Below the pieces are notes generated by a model. The model ran no database searches. It was not told the origin of the DNA and saw nothing but the letters and a program-made list of their open reading frames with translations. Below, piece after piece: positions 10,401-20,083 of a stretch of 64,000 bases of DNA (its first letter is position 1; each line of letters opens with the position of its first letter). Where the stretch lies: positions 2,139,501 to 2,203,500 of the forward strand of contig RHDP01000001.1 in NCBI GenBank assembly GCA_003725745.1, written 5' to 3'. This DNA is from Streptomyces sp. I6 (lineage in GTDB: Bacteria; Actinomycetota; Actinomycetes; Streptomycetales; Streptomycetaceae). The position numbers and the translations under genes are program-made.

Positions 10401-13400
10401 CCCGTCTTCCCCGGCGCCGGTTACTGCTCCCTCGCCGCCACAGCGGCCTGCGAGGTCTTCGGCGCACCCCTGGCGGACGTCCGGGTCACCGGCATCCGCT
10501 TCCTGGAACTGCTGCGGCTGGAAGCGCACACCGAGATGGTCACCAGCGCGACGGTCACCGGACCCGGCCGCGCGAGCTGCGCGATCCACGCACGCGACGA
10601 CGGGGGCGCCTGGACCCTCCTGGCCACCGCGGAACTGCACCGCTCCGGCCCCATACCGCCGCCCCGGGTCCCGCCCCGGCAGAGCTGACCGAACGGCATC
10701 CCGTCGTGATCGACCCGGGCACCCTCTACGCGGGCATGCGGGCCCGGGGCATCGAGCACGGCCCCGCGTTCACCGGCATCACGAGCCTTCGGACATCGGC
10801 CGACGGCAGCAGCAGCTGGGCCCGCGTCACCCTGCCCCGGCCGCGGCACGCACGCCACACCGGCTCGCCGTCCACCCCGTCCTCATCGACTGCGGCGCCC
10901 AGACCCTCGTGGCCGGACTGCTCCAGGGCCGCGAACCCGGCCTCGCGCTGCCCGTGGGGGCCGAGTCGCTGCGCATCCTCGGCGACCCGGCCACGGCGGT
11001 GTACTGCCTCGGCCGGATCACACAGGAGGGCGACAACGGTGTCACCGGAGACCTCCACCTGCTCGACCGGGCGGGCCGCCCCGTCCTGACCGTCGAGGGG
11101 CTGCGGCTCGTACACCACCGGCCGCCACGGAGCGGTGAGGCCGGGCGCGTCGACCACTGGTTCCTGGAGCCCCGGTGGCACATCGCTCCCCGGACGGACG
11201 CGGCCACAACCTCTCCCCCACCGGCGAACTGGCTCGTCGTCGGAGAGGGCGACGGCTCCGCGCAGGAGCTGGCCGGCCGGCTCCGCACGGCGGGGGCGAG
11301 GGCCCATGTGGTCGACGCTCCGCTCGATGACGGCTGTGACGTCGGTGGCGGTGGCGATGACGTCGCTCATGGCGGTGACGGGGCTGACGGGACTGGCAGT
11401 GCTCACGGGACAGACGGCAGCCGCTGCGGCGACCCGGCTGACTGCGGTGGCGGCGGCGGTGGCGGTGCCAGCGGCGGTGCTGACCTGACCGACGGCGGTA
11501 GCCGCAGCGGCAGCTCTCACGGGAACGGCGCGACCGACGGCAACCACGGCGGCGACGAGGCCGCCGGCAGCGGCGGCGCCCTCAGGGCAGTCCGGCGGGC
11601 GCTCTCCGCGGCCCGGGCCGGGACGCCGCCCGGGCGTTCGGCGCCGCCCGACGCGCTGGTGGTGCTCTGCCCACCCCCCACCGACAGCCCGGAGCCCGCC
11701 GCACAGGGTCTGCTCCGGACCCGCCGGCTCCTCGGCACGGTCCAGGCCGTACTCCAGGCCGGGCTCGCCGAACTGCACAGCCCCCCACGGCTGTTCGTCG
11801 TCACCCGCGGGGCCCAGACCGTGCGCGCCACGGAGTCGGGCGACCCCGGCCAGAGCGCCCTTCGGGGGCTGGTACGCGTACTCGCCTACGAGCACCCCGA
11901 ACTGCGCGCGACCCACCTCGACACCGACCCGGCGGACACCGCACTGCATGACGCGGCCGACGAACTGCTGCACGCGGGCCCGGAGGACGAGATCGCCCTG
12001 CGCGGCGGCCGCCGCCACGTCGCCCGGCTGGAGTACACGCCGCTCACCGAGACCGAGCGCACCCGGGCCACCACCCGGACCGTCCGCTACGGCGCCGACC
12101 GCTTCCGCCTGCGCATCGGCCGCTTCGGCGATCTGGACAGCCTCGAACCGGCCGCGGCGGACCGTACGCCGCCACGCGCCGGCGAGGTGGAGGTACGGGT
12201 AGCGGCCGCGGCGCTCAACTTCCGCGACGTGCTGACGGCGATGGGGCTGCTGGGCGACGACGACGAGGCCAGGGACCGCATCGGCTTCGAGTGCGCGGGG
12301 ACGGTCACCGCCGTGGGGCCGGGCGTGCGAACCGCCCGCCCCGGCGACGAAGTCCTCGCCGTCGATCTCCGGGGAGGCGCCTTCGGCTCCTTCGTCACGG
12401 TCCCCGAACACTCCGTCGCGCCCCTGCCGGCGGGACTCGGCCCCGCCGCCGCGGCGGCCCTGCCGGCCGCGTACGCCACCGCCTGGTACGCGCTGCGCCG
12501 AGTCGCCGGGCTCACCGCGGGCGAACGGGTGCTCATCCACTCCGCGACCGGCGGGACGGGACTGGCGGCCGTGGCGGTGGCCCGCATGACGGGGGCGGAG
12601 ATCCTGGCCACTGCGGGTTCGCCCGAGAAGCGCGCCCATCTCCGCGGTATGGGGATCGAGCACGTCATGGACTCCCGATCGACGGGCTTCGGTGCGCAGA
12701 CGCGCGCCGCGACCGGCGGCGAGGGCGTGGACGTCGTCCTGAACTCGCTGTCGGGGCCCGGTATCCGCGCCGGGCTCGAAGCCCTGCGCCCCTTCGGCCG
12801 GTTCGTCGAACTCGGCGTTCGGGACATCCTGGCCGACGCCCCCGTCGGGCTCGGTCCGTTCCGCGACAACATCACCCTCCGCACCGTCGACCTCATCCAG
12901 CTGCAGCGGGAGAGGCCGGAGGTGTTCGCCGCCGTGGTCCGCGAGGTGCTCGCCGAGGTCGGCTCGGGACGGCTCGCCGCCCTGCCCCACCGGACGTACC
13001 CCCTGGAGCGGTCCACGGAGGCGTTCCGCCTGATGGCCGGAGCCGGACACATCGGCAAGATCGTCCTGACCGTCCCGGAGCGGGGTGAGACCCTCGCGCG
13101 CACCGACCGCGAGCCGTCACCGGTCCGCTCCGACGGCTCCTACGTCGTCACCGGCGGGCTGCGCGGTGTGGGGCTGGAGACTGTCCGCTGGCTCGCGGCG
13201 CAGGGCGCCGGCCATGTGGTCGTCAACGGCCGCTCGGCCGGGCCGCCCGCCACCTCGGCGGTCCTGGATGAGCTGCGGGCGGGCGGCACACGGATCACCG
13301 CCGTCCTCGGCGACATCGCCGAACCCGGCACGGCGGAGCGGCTCGTGGCGGCGGCCACCGCGGACGACCTGCGGCTGCGGGGCCTGGTGCACGCCGCGAT

Positions 13401-14201
13401 GGTGCTCGACGACGCCGTGGTCACCAACATCTCCGACGACCAGCTGACGGCGGTCTGGCGCCCCAAGGCGGTCGGGGCGTGGCGACTGCACGAGGCCACC
13501 GCCGGTCACACCCCGGACTGGTTCGTCGTGTACTCGTCGATGGCGTCCCTGCTGGGCAACCCGGGGCAGGGGGCCTACGCCGCCGCCAACTCCTGGCTCG
13601 ACGGGTTCGCGGCCTGGCGCACCGGGCGCGGTCTGCCCACGCTCGCCGTCAACTGGGGCCCCTGGGGCGAGACCGGGGCCGCGGTGGACTTCGCCGACCG
13701 CGGCTACCGGACCATCCCCACCGGGAACGGGCTCCAGGCGCTCGGCTCCCTGCTCGTGCACCGGCGCACCCGTACCGGCGTCATCCCCGGCGACCCGGAG
13801 TCATGGATCCTCCCGGCGGTCCGGCGTTCGTCGCTGTTCGGCCTGCTCACCGAGGACGGGGCCACGGCGGCCGAACCGGGCGCCGCCGGCCCCGACATCC
13901 GCGGCAGACTCGCCTCCCTCCCCCGGGACTCGCCCGCCGCGCCGAGCTGGAGGAGTACCTCACCGGCCATATCCGCGCGGTGCTCCGGCTCGGCGACGGC
14001 ACCGTCCTCGACCCCCAGACGCCCCTCAAGTCCCTCGGCTTCGACTCGCTGCTCTCGCTGGAGCTGCGGACCCGGCTCGAGGCGGGACTCGACATCAGGA
14101 TCGCCGGCGACTTCGTCTACCAGCATCCGACGCTCGCGGCCCTCGCCGCGGGCCTGGCCGGGCACATGGGCCTCTCGCTCGAGGAGCACACGGAGTCCTG
14201 A
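7475..14201 (+). CDS. Iterative-type I polyketide synthase KS-AT-DH-ER-KR-ACP (five one-base frameshifts)
   Basis: Corrected length is 2,243 residues. ATG at 7475 follows AAGGAGG. Domains in the corrected protein: KS (C217, H352, H389), AT (GHSMGE, S665; VASH specificity motif), DH (H971 in HGVRGNP; D1140 in LIDCGAQ), a pseudo-KR linker with a Gly/Asp-rich stretch, ER (NADPH motif SATGGTGLAA near 1690), KR (TGGLRGVG near 1893; Y2036), ACP (S2193 in LGFDSLLSL). A full reductive set in one module is typical of highly reducing iterative synthases that make saturated chains. The reading frame breaks near 9017, 9787, 10667, 10845 and 13922; each is restored by adding one C or G, four of them in a run of four or more. 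All catalytic residues fall in register after correction. The N-terminus (residues about 15-45) is an Asn/Gly/Glu repeat, odd for Streptomyces. I believe the gene is intact in the organism and the breaks are base-calling errors; true decay is the alternative. Confidence 0.85.
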
Positions 14202-14369
14202 GCCCGCGGGGAGGGGCGGGCGCGGTCCGCCGGGGCTCGCACCCGCGCCCCGGCACCGCTCCCTCCCCTCCTGAGCCCCACCCTCCTCAGCCCACACGCT
14301 CCTCAGCACCACGCTCCTCACCCCCCACCCTCCCGAGCCCCACCTGTGCAAGGCCGACGGAGACCAACC

Positions 14370-14579
14370 ATGAGCCCCTCGAACCTCGTGCTCCTCGAAG
14401 GCGGTCCCGACGACCTGCCCCAGGTCTGGCCCCTGCCCTCCGGCGGGTGCCGGGAGCCGATCAAGATTCCGCGTCACAACGCCTACGAACACTTCGAGTT
14501 CGCGGACCGCCACCGCACCCTGCACGGCGAACGCCTGCCGGTCTACCGCTGGGTCTACCGCACGTACATCGCGGAGTGA
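14370..14579 (+). CDS. DUF5988 family small protein
   Basis: A 69-residue protein (ATG at 14370, GGAGA upstream) with the pattern I recall for DUF5988: an N-terminal NLVLLEGGPDDLP, a central KIPRHNAYEHFEF, and a C-terminal YRWVYRTYIAE. These small soluble proteins are often found in Streptomyces natural-product loci and have no assigned function that I know. It follows the PKS by about 170 bp of C-rich DNA containing repeated CTCCTCA units and is probably the last gene of that transcription unit. A 6-bp-stem hairpin lies at 14628-14644, after which transposon remnants begin, so the locus may have lost genes on this side. Confidence 0.7.
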   Translation: MSPSNLVLLEGGPDDLPQVWPLPSGGCREPIKIPRHNAYEHFEFADRHRTLHGERLPVYRWVYRTYIAE

Positions 14580-14682
14580 CCCGATTGCCCATGGAGTGTC
14601 GACCTACCTTGCGCTTTCATGAAGCGGGCTGCCCGACAGGCAGCTCTACCTTCTTGATCGGGTTGATCGAGCCAGATATTGA

Positions 14683-15335
14683 TCAGAAATTCATGGGGTT
14701 CTCGTCCAGGGTGTAACGGACGGTGGGCCCGCTGAAGTAGCCGCGGACGATGTGCGGCTGACGTTGGCGTCTGCGGAAGAACCGGCGCGTGGGCGAGTTC
14801 GGCCTGATTCCGGGCCCGGTGCTGTCTGGGCAGGCTGTGCTTGAGGTCGGCGTTGACCAGCTCGTGGGGGTTCAGCTCGAGTGAGTACGGTGGCAGGAAA
14901 TGCAACTCGACATCGTCGGGGTGGGCGGCGAGGCGATCGAGGAAGCGGCACATGACTTCGGCTGTGAAGCTCTCGGTGAAGACCATGAAGTGCATCCGGC
15001 CCTTGGTGCTGATCGCCGACATGGCGTTCGCCGAGGACCGGTTCTCGCTCCGCCATACCACGGGCGTCCTCCCCTTCTCGCCCCAGGTGCGACCGGTGAC
15101 CTGGTCGGAGCGGATGCCGACCTGGTCGGCGAAGAGGATCTCGCCGCCGCCCTTCCTTGCCTTCGCCCGGATCTTCGGCCGGGCCTCCTCGTGCCGGCAC
15201 CGCACGGCCTGCGGGTCCTGCTCGACGGCTCGCTTGTCCGGCCGCTGGAACGACAGCCCCCACCGCTTGAGGTACTTGCCCACCCCCGGCTCGATCAGCC
15301 CCACCCGCAGGGGCGTTTCAAAGTCCCGGTGAGCA
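14683..15335 (-). pseudogene. IS630-family transposase remnant
   Basis: Recognisable IS630 segments read on the minus strand: RWGLSFQRPDKRAVEQDP, LFADQVGIRSDQVTGRTWG, NAMSAISTKGRMHFMVFTES, then LHFLPPYSLELNPHELVNADLK. The family normally has a DGHPVHRS segment before LHFLPPYS. Here FLDRL runs straight into AAHPDDVELHF, so about 25 residues with the second catalytic Asp are deleted. A frameshift follows before FFRRRQRQPHIVRGYF, and the TGA is at 14683. The N-terminus is cut off next to the ISAs1 element. The copy cannot be functional. Confidence 0.8.
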
Positions 15336-15390
15336 CGTGAGTGCGCAGGTCGCGGCGGTGCGAGGGGTGCAGGCCCGACGGTCACGAACG

Positions 15391-15454
15391 CATCGAAGCT
15401 CCGGTTGAACGGGGTGACCTTCCCAAGTCGCCCTGAACCAACGGAGCTTCGATG
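15391..15454. repeat. Inverted repeat across the ISAs1 transposase start
   Basis: CATCGAAGCTCCG at 15391-15403 is repeated in inverse orientation at 15442-15454, and the second arm contains the transposase ATG (15452). In mRNA the two arms could pair and hide the start codon, a form of translational control seen in some insertion sequences. It could alternatively mark one element end. Confidence 0.5.
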
Positions 15455-16591
15455 TGCCGCCAGTCTGCCACCGTCTGCCTGATCAAGTCGCCCGCTGTGA
15501 ACAGCGTGGCGGGATTGTCGCTGGTGGAACGGCTGCGGCTGCTGCCCGATCCGCGTCGGCGCGGAGGGGTTCGTCACCCGTTCGTGGCGGTGCTGCTGGT
15601 CGCCGCCTCGGCGGTGGCCGCCGGTGCACGCTCGTACGCTGCCGTCGGCCAGTGGTCCGCGAACGCTCCGCAGCACACCCTCGCCCGCCTGGGCGCCCGG
15701 GTCGTGGGTGCCCTGCGCGTGCGCGTCACACCGAGCGCCGCCACGATCCACCGGGTCATCCTTCGGGTCTGCCCCGGTGGCCTGGCCGACTTGACCGGCA
15801 CCGATCCGGTCGGCTCGGACCCGGCAAGACCGCCCGCGGCTCCCGGCACGGAACCTCACCCGCCGCTCACTTCCTGGCCGCGACGACCGGCGGCGGCCGG
15901 ACCGTCACCCAGCTGCGGGGTTCCCGGCAAGACCAACGAGATCACCTGCTTCACCGCCCTGCTGGCGCCCTACGACCTGACCGGCATCACCGTCACGGCC
16001 GACGCCCTGCACACCCAGCGCGACCACGCACGGTTCCTGATGGAAGAGAAGAGGGCCCACTACCTGCTCGTGGTCAAGGCCAACCAGCCCGAACTACACC
16101 GCCGGCTGCGGTCACTGCCGTGGAAGGACTGCACAGCGCGCAGATACGACCGCGAGAGGGGCCACGGCCGCAAGGAGACCCGCGCCACCAGGGCCCTCAC
16201 CGTCACCGGCCTCGGTCTGGACTTCCCTCACGCCGCCCAGGCCGCGCGCATCCTGCGTCACCGCACCGACCTCGCCACCGGCAGATGCAGCCGCCAGACC
16301 GTCTACGTGATCACGGACCTGACCTCGCAGGTAGCCTCGCCCGAGCAGCTCGGCCGCCTCGCCAGGCCGCAGTGGACCATCGAGAACCGGCTCCACTTCG
16401 TCCGTGACACCGCCTCCGGCGAGGACGCCTCGAAGATCCGCACCGGCTACGGCCCCGAGAACATGGCAACCCTGCGCAACCTGGCGATCAACACGCTCCG
16501 CGCTGCCGGACACCACAACATCGCCGCCGGCCTCCGGCATGCCTCCTACGAGCCCTTCACACGCCCGCTCGACCTCCTGGGCATCGCCTGA
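15452..16591 (+). pseudogene. ISAs1-family transposase, internally damaged
   Basis: A 379-codon frame with ISAs1 features: SLVERLRLLPDPRRRGGVRHP near the start, KTNEITCFTALLAPYDLTGI, VTADALHTQRDHARFLME, AHYLLVVKANQPELHRRLRS, and the C-terminal WTIENRLHFVRDTASGEDAS. The central part (about 15790-15940) is out of frame: GKTARGSRHGTSPAAHFLAA is encoded in a neighbouring frame, and the expected VDGK motif with the first catalytic Asp is missing. A small deletion or paired frameshifts have therefore inactivated it, although the frame stays open. It abuts the truncated IS630 gene, which suggests that this element or its target-site rearrangement removed the IS630 5' end. Confidence 0.8.
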
Positions 16592-16639
16592 CCAGCGGAC
16601 TCACAAGATCAAGAGACTTTGCAACACCCCTGCCCCAAG

Positions 16640-17870
16640 GCAACCCTGCAAGCCGCCCTCGCCCAAGTCGGCGGCATCTTCGGCTGGAAGGTCCAGGCCC
16701 TGGACGCGACCAGCGCCTCAGCCTGGGTTCCCGCTAGCGCCTGCCGCTTCAACTTCGACCCCAACCGCCCCAGCAGCCCGCCCGGCGTAGCCTCCACCGA
16801 GTTCCCCGACGGCAGCAACGGCTGGCCCACCAGCACGTCCCCCGTGCGCACCGAGGGAACCTTCACCTTCACCAACGGCGGCGTCACCGATGTCACCACG
16901 TACGAGTACTGGTCCGACACCGATGCCACCCACCGCACCATCACCCCGACCGTCCAGGGCGGCAGCGCCAGCGTGAAGATCACCCCCACTGTGGTCGGGC
17001 CAACCAGCTGTACGTAAAGAGCCTGGACGCTGCCGGAAACTCCTCTGACACCGCCACCTATCTGTACTACGCCAACGGCCCCACCACCCCGGACAAAGCC
17101 AGCGACATCAACGGCGACGGCTACGCGGACATGTGGGCCGTCGACCCCGACGGCGCCCTGCGGCGGTTCTACGGAGCCGGAGACGGCACCATCACCGAGA
17201 ACTCCAAGACCGCCAGCGACTTCTCTTTCACCGACGTCAGAATCACCCACCGCGGAGACTGGACCAACGACGCCTACGAAGACCTGGTCGCCCTGCGCCA
17301 CGACGCCACAGCCGGCATCGACCGGCTGTGGGTGCACCCGAACAACGGCTTCGGCTTCGCCTGCACGAGCTGCAACGACGGCACCCAGCGCCAGGAACTG
17401 ACCGTCTACAACGAAGCGAACAACCACTGGAAGAACGGCGCCAGGCAGATCCTGGCCGTCGGCGACGTCGACGGCGGTCTCGACATTGACGGCGACGGGA
17501 ACATAGGGCCCGACGACCTCCCCGGCTACCCCGACCTGCTGGTCAACGACGGCCAGTTCCTCTGGCTGTACTACGGCGCCCCGGACAACCGTCTCGACTC
17601 CTACCGCGACCCCGTCCTGCTCGCCTCCGGCGACAGCATGAGCTCCCAGTCCGGCGGCACCCTGGACAAGATCACTCTGGCCGCGCCCGGCGACTTCACC
17701 GGCGACGGCCACCTCGACCTCGTCGCCCGCTTCGACGCCGGCGGCCTGTTCCTCTACGACAGCATCGACCCCGACGGGCCCAACGGCCCCGACCAGGCCA
17801 CCCCCGACCACCGCATCCAGATCGGCTCCGGCTGGAACACCCTGCCCCTGCTCACCGCGGCCCCGACGCC
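16640..17870 (+). pseudogene. Fragment of a secreted FG-GAP/VCBS-repeat protein
   Basis: Two frames join near 17010, where a base appears to be missing (…VVG then NQLYVKSLDAAGNSSDTATY). The first part resembles an Ig-like extracellular domain, the second carries FG-GAP-type calcium-binding repeats: DINGDGYADMWAVD, GDVDGGLDIDGDGNIGPDDL, and GDFTGDGHLDLVAR. There is no start codon with a signal peptide and the 3' end runs into unrelated sequence near 17870. It is therefore an internal piece of a large cell-surface or secreted protein stranded between insertion sequences. Confidence 0.6.
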
Positions 17871-18200
17871 CGCCAGCAGGCCGAGTACGAAGCCCGCCGG
17901 TGGGAGCACCAGGAGGAGCTGCGCCGCATCGCCGCGAAGCACAAGGCGGGGCGAGAGGCCAGCCGTCCGGTGTGCGCCGGCTGCGGCGCCCGGTTCACCG
18001 ACGAACGGTGGAAGGCCATCGAGCCCTCCGGGTGGGGCGCCCCACGCGATACCCACCCGCACCTGTGCGACGACTGCAAGCAGCGCGCCATCACCGCCGA
18101 ACGTCAAGCTGAGCAGGCCGGGCCCGAGCACCAGGAGCACGACCAGGCCGTGCCCGAGCAGAAGGCCGGCGGCACTTGGCTCTCCCGCTTCCGCGGCTGA
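17868..18200 (+). pseudogene. C-terminal fragment of a zinc-ribbon protein
   Basis: The frame ending at 18200 encodes a charged helical stretch (QQAEYEARRWEHQEELRRIA) and two Cys pairs, VCAGCGARF and LCDDCK, spaced like a zinc ribbon, then a Glu/Gln-rich tail. No convincing start is visible, and the frame begins where the FG-GAP fragment loses similarity. I do not recognise the family. The stretch 18201-18320 holds no gene. Confidence 0.4.
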
Positions 18201-18470
18201 AGTCCGGACGGAGACCACGGCCGGGCAGGACGTCCTGCCCGGTCGTGGCGGCTACTCCCCGGGCCGCGGTAGCGCGTGCCACAGGGCCCTGAGCCAGCCC
18301 TGGATATTCAGCGGAATCGGGGGATCTGAGAAGCCGTATCTCAACCGATCATGGAACGTGCGTCGAACAGGTTTCCCGCCGGAGTGATCTTCCCGTTGTG
18401 CGCGCATGAAGACAGGGCCTCTCGGTAGCTGGGGGATGCGAATCTGACCGAGCAGCGCCGGGAGGCCCTG

Positions 18471-19391
18471 GTGTCGTTGTTGTACGCGTCCGAACCCGTT
18501 CAGTTCAACTCGGCGGCTCCATCGTGTGATTGCCTCGCGCATGTGTACGGCAACGCGGCCGACCATCCGGACCGGGAACGCCGGTATCCCTCCGACATGA
18601 CGGACGCGGAATGGGCGGCCGTCCGGCCGTTGCTGCCGGTGCCGGCCTGGCTGAAGGGCCGGGGCGGGCAGCCCGAGGGCTACTGCCACCGCCAGCTGCT
18701 GGACGCGATCCGCTACCTGGTCGCGGGCGGGATCTCCTGGCGGGCGATGCCCGCGGACTTCCCCGACTGGGGCCGGGTCTACGCCTTCTTCCGCCGCTGG
18801 CGCGAGCACGGGCTGATCACGGAGTTCCACGACCGGCTGCGCGGACGGGTGCGTGAGCGGGGGGGCCGTGAGGCGGAGCCGACGGCCGGGATCATCGATG
18901 CGCAGTCGGTGAAGGCCGCGGCCTCGGTGCCGTCCGTCTCACGCGGCGGCGACGGCAGGAAGAAGGTGGGCGGCCGCAAGCGGCACATCGTGACCGACTG
19001 CCTCGGCCTGCTCCTGGTCGTCGCGGTGACTGCCGCGAACATCGGCGACCGGGATGCTGCGACGGGCCTGCTGATGCGGCTGCGCCGCCTGCACCTTGAC
19101 ATCTGCCTGGTCTGGGCCGACGGCGGCTACACCGGCGGCCTCGTCGACTGGTGCCGGGACAAACTCGCCCTGACTTTGGAGATCGTCAAGCGCACCGACG
19201 ACATGACGGGATTCGTGGTGCTGCCCAGGCGCTGGGTGGCAGAACGCACGTTCGCGTGGCTGATGCATTCGCGCCGACTGGCCCGGGACTACGAGACGTT
19301 GCTGGCCAGCAGCGAGGCGATGATCCGGTGGTCGATGGTCACGCGGATGAGCCGTCGCCTGGCACGGCCACAGGCCGCCGGCCGGCACTGA
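18471..19391 (+). CDS. IS5-family transposase
   Basis: 306 residues, full length. The DDE catalytic residues are visible: Asp in GIIDAQSVKAA, Asp in LVWADGGYTGG, Glu in RRWVAERTFAWL. The N-terminal domain MTDAEWAAVRPLLPVPAW is typical of the IS5/IS1031-type group, and GGRKRHIVTDCLGLLLVV is conserved. No frameshift is seen, so this copy may be active. The GTG at 18471 is the longest start; a start nearer MTDAEWAA is possible. Its 3' end overlaps the opposite-strand passenger gene by about 50 bp. Confidence 0.88.
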   Translation: MSLLYASEPVQFNSAAPSCDCLAHVYGNAADHPDRERRYPSDMTDAEWAAVRPLLPVPAWLKGRGGQPEGYCHRQLLDAIRYLVAGGISWRAMPADFPDWGRVYAFFRRWREHGLITEFHDRLRGRVRERGGREAEPTAGIIDAQSVKAAASVPSVSRGGDGRKKVGGRKRHIVTDCLGLLLVVAVTAANIGDRDAATGLLMRLRRLHLDICLVWADGGYTGGLVDWCRDKLALTLEIVKRTDDMTGFVVLPRRWVAERTFAWLMHSRRLARDYETLLASSEAMIRWSMVTRMSRRLARPQAAGRH

Positions 19392-19878
19392 AGGCCCCCG
19401 ACGCCTCCTGCACGAGCCACCCGCGCTCCGCCAGGCGCCTGGCCTTCGAACGCACCCCCTCGACCTTCGCCGACGTCGTCTGAAGGCCCAGCCCCACCGC
19501 GATTTCCCTGGCCTTGAGCGGTCCCTGGCCCGCCGGCTGCCGCTCATCGAGCACGCCCAGGATCCGCTGGTAGTCCGGCGCCAGCACCGTCACCGGCAAG
19601 CCTTCGCTCCAAGGCGGCACGATCGACCCCGGCACCGGCACCGGCACCGGCGCGGGCGAGGGCACGATTTCCTGCTCCGCCTCGGTCACGGCAGTCGTCT
19701 CGGCCGCGGACACGGCCAGGGCCTCGACCAGTTCCTCCCGCGCGATCACCCGCCGGTCCAACTCGATCTCGGCGGCCTCCAACACCGCAGCCAACCGGGC
19801 GACTTCCTCCCGAAGCCCTTCCACCCGCACACGGGACGCTGTCTCCCGCTCCTCCAGCATTCCCAGAACCGACGCCAT
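19339..19878 (-). CDS. IS-borne passenger: coiled-coil plus winged-helix protein
   Basis: 179 residues from the ATG at 19878 (AAGGGG upstream); a longer start at 19896 is possible. An N-terminal Glu/Arg/Ala-rich coiled coil (MLEERETASRVRVEGLREEV) is followed by a Pro/Val repeat and then a helix-turn-helix-like domain: LAPDYQRILGVLDERQPAGQ, LKAREIAVGLGLQTTSAKVE, GVRSKARRLAERGWL. I recall close relatives of this protein scattered across Streptomyces genomes beside transposases. It lies inside the inverted repeats of the IS5 element and converges on the transposase. A DNA-binding role in controlling transposition is inference. Confidence 0.7.
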   Translation of the reverse strand: MASVLGMLEERETASRVRVEGLREEVARLAAVLEAAEIELDRRVIAREELVEALAVSAAETTAVTEAEQEIVPSPAPVPVPVPGSIVPPWSEGLPVTVLAPDYQRILGVLDERQPAGQGPLKAREIAVGLGLQTTSAKVEGVRSKARRLAERGWLVQEASGAFSAGRRPVAVPGDGSSA

Positions 19879-20083
19879 CGCGCACCCCTTGCTCATGGAG
19901 CGGAAACAAGACGCCGGATCCCTCCCTCATTCGGAGCTAAACCATGCCTGACCAGCAGAAATCAAGCGACCACGTTCGGTTGAGATACGGCTTCTGATGC
20001 CCCGGTAGCAGAAAGGTGCCGCTGACCTACAGAGATGCGAGTGTCGAGGTCGTATCCGCTGCGAGAGTCAGGGCACCAATCTG

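Larger units (their letters stand above)
18323..19998 (+). mobile_element. IS5-family element with a passenger gene
   Basis: Near-perfect terminal inverted repeats enclose two convergent genes. A 20-bp sequence beginning AGAAGCCGTATC and ending TCAACCGA lies at 18329-18348, and its exact reverse complement lies at 19974-19993; a few outer bases match with a 2-bp gap. Inside are an apparently intact DDE transposase (+) and a coiled-coil/winged-helix protein (-) whose 3' ends overlap. Total length is about 1.67 kb, long for IS5. Exact ends and target duplication are not certain. Confidence 0.75.
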
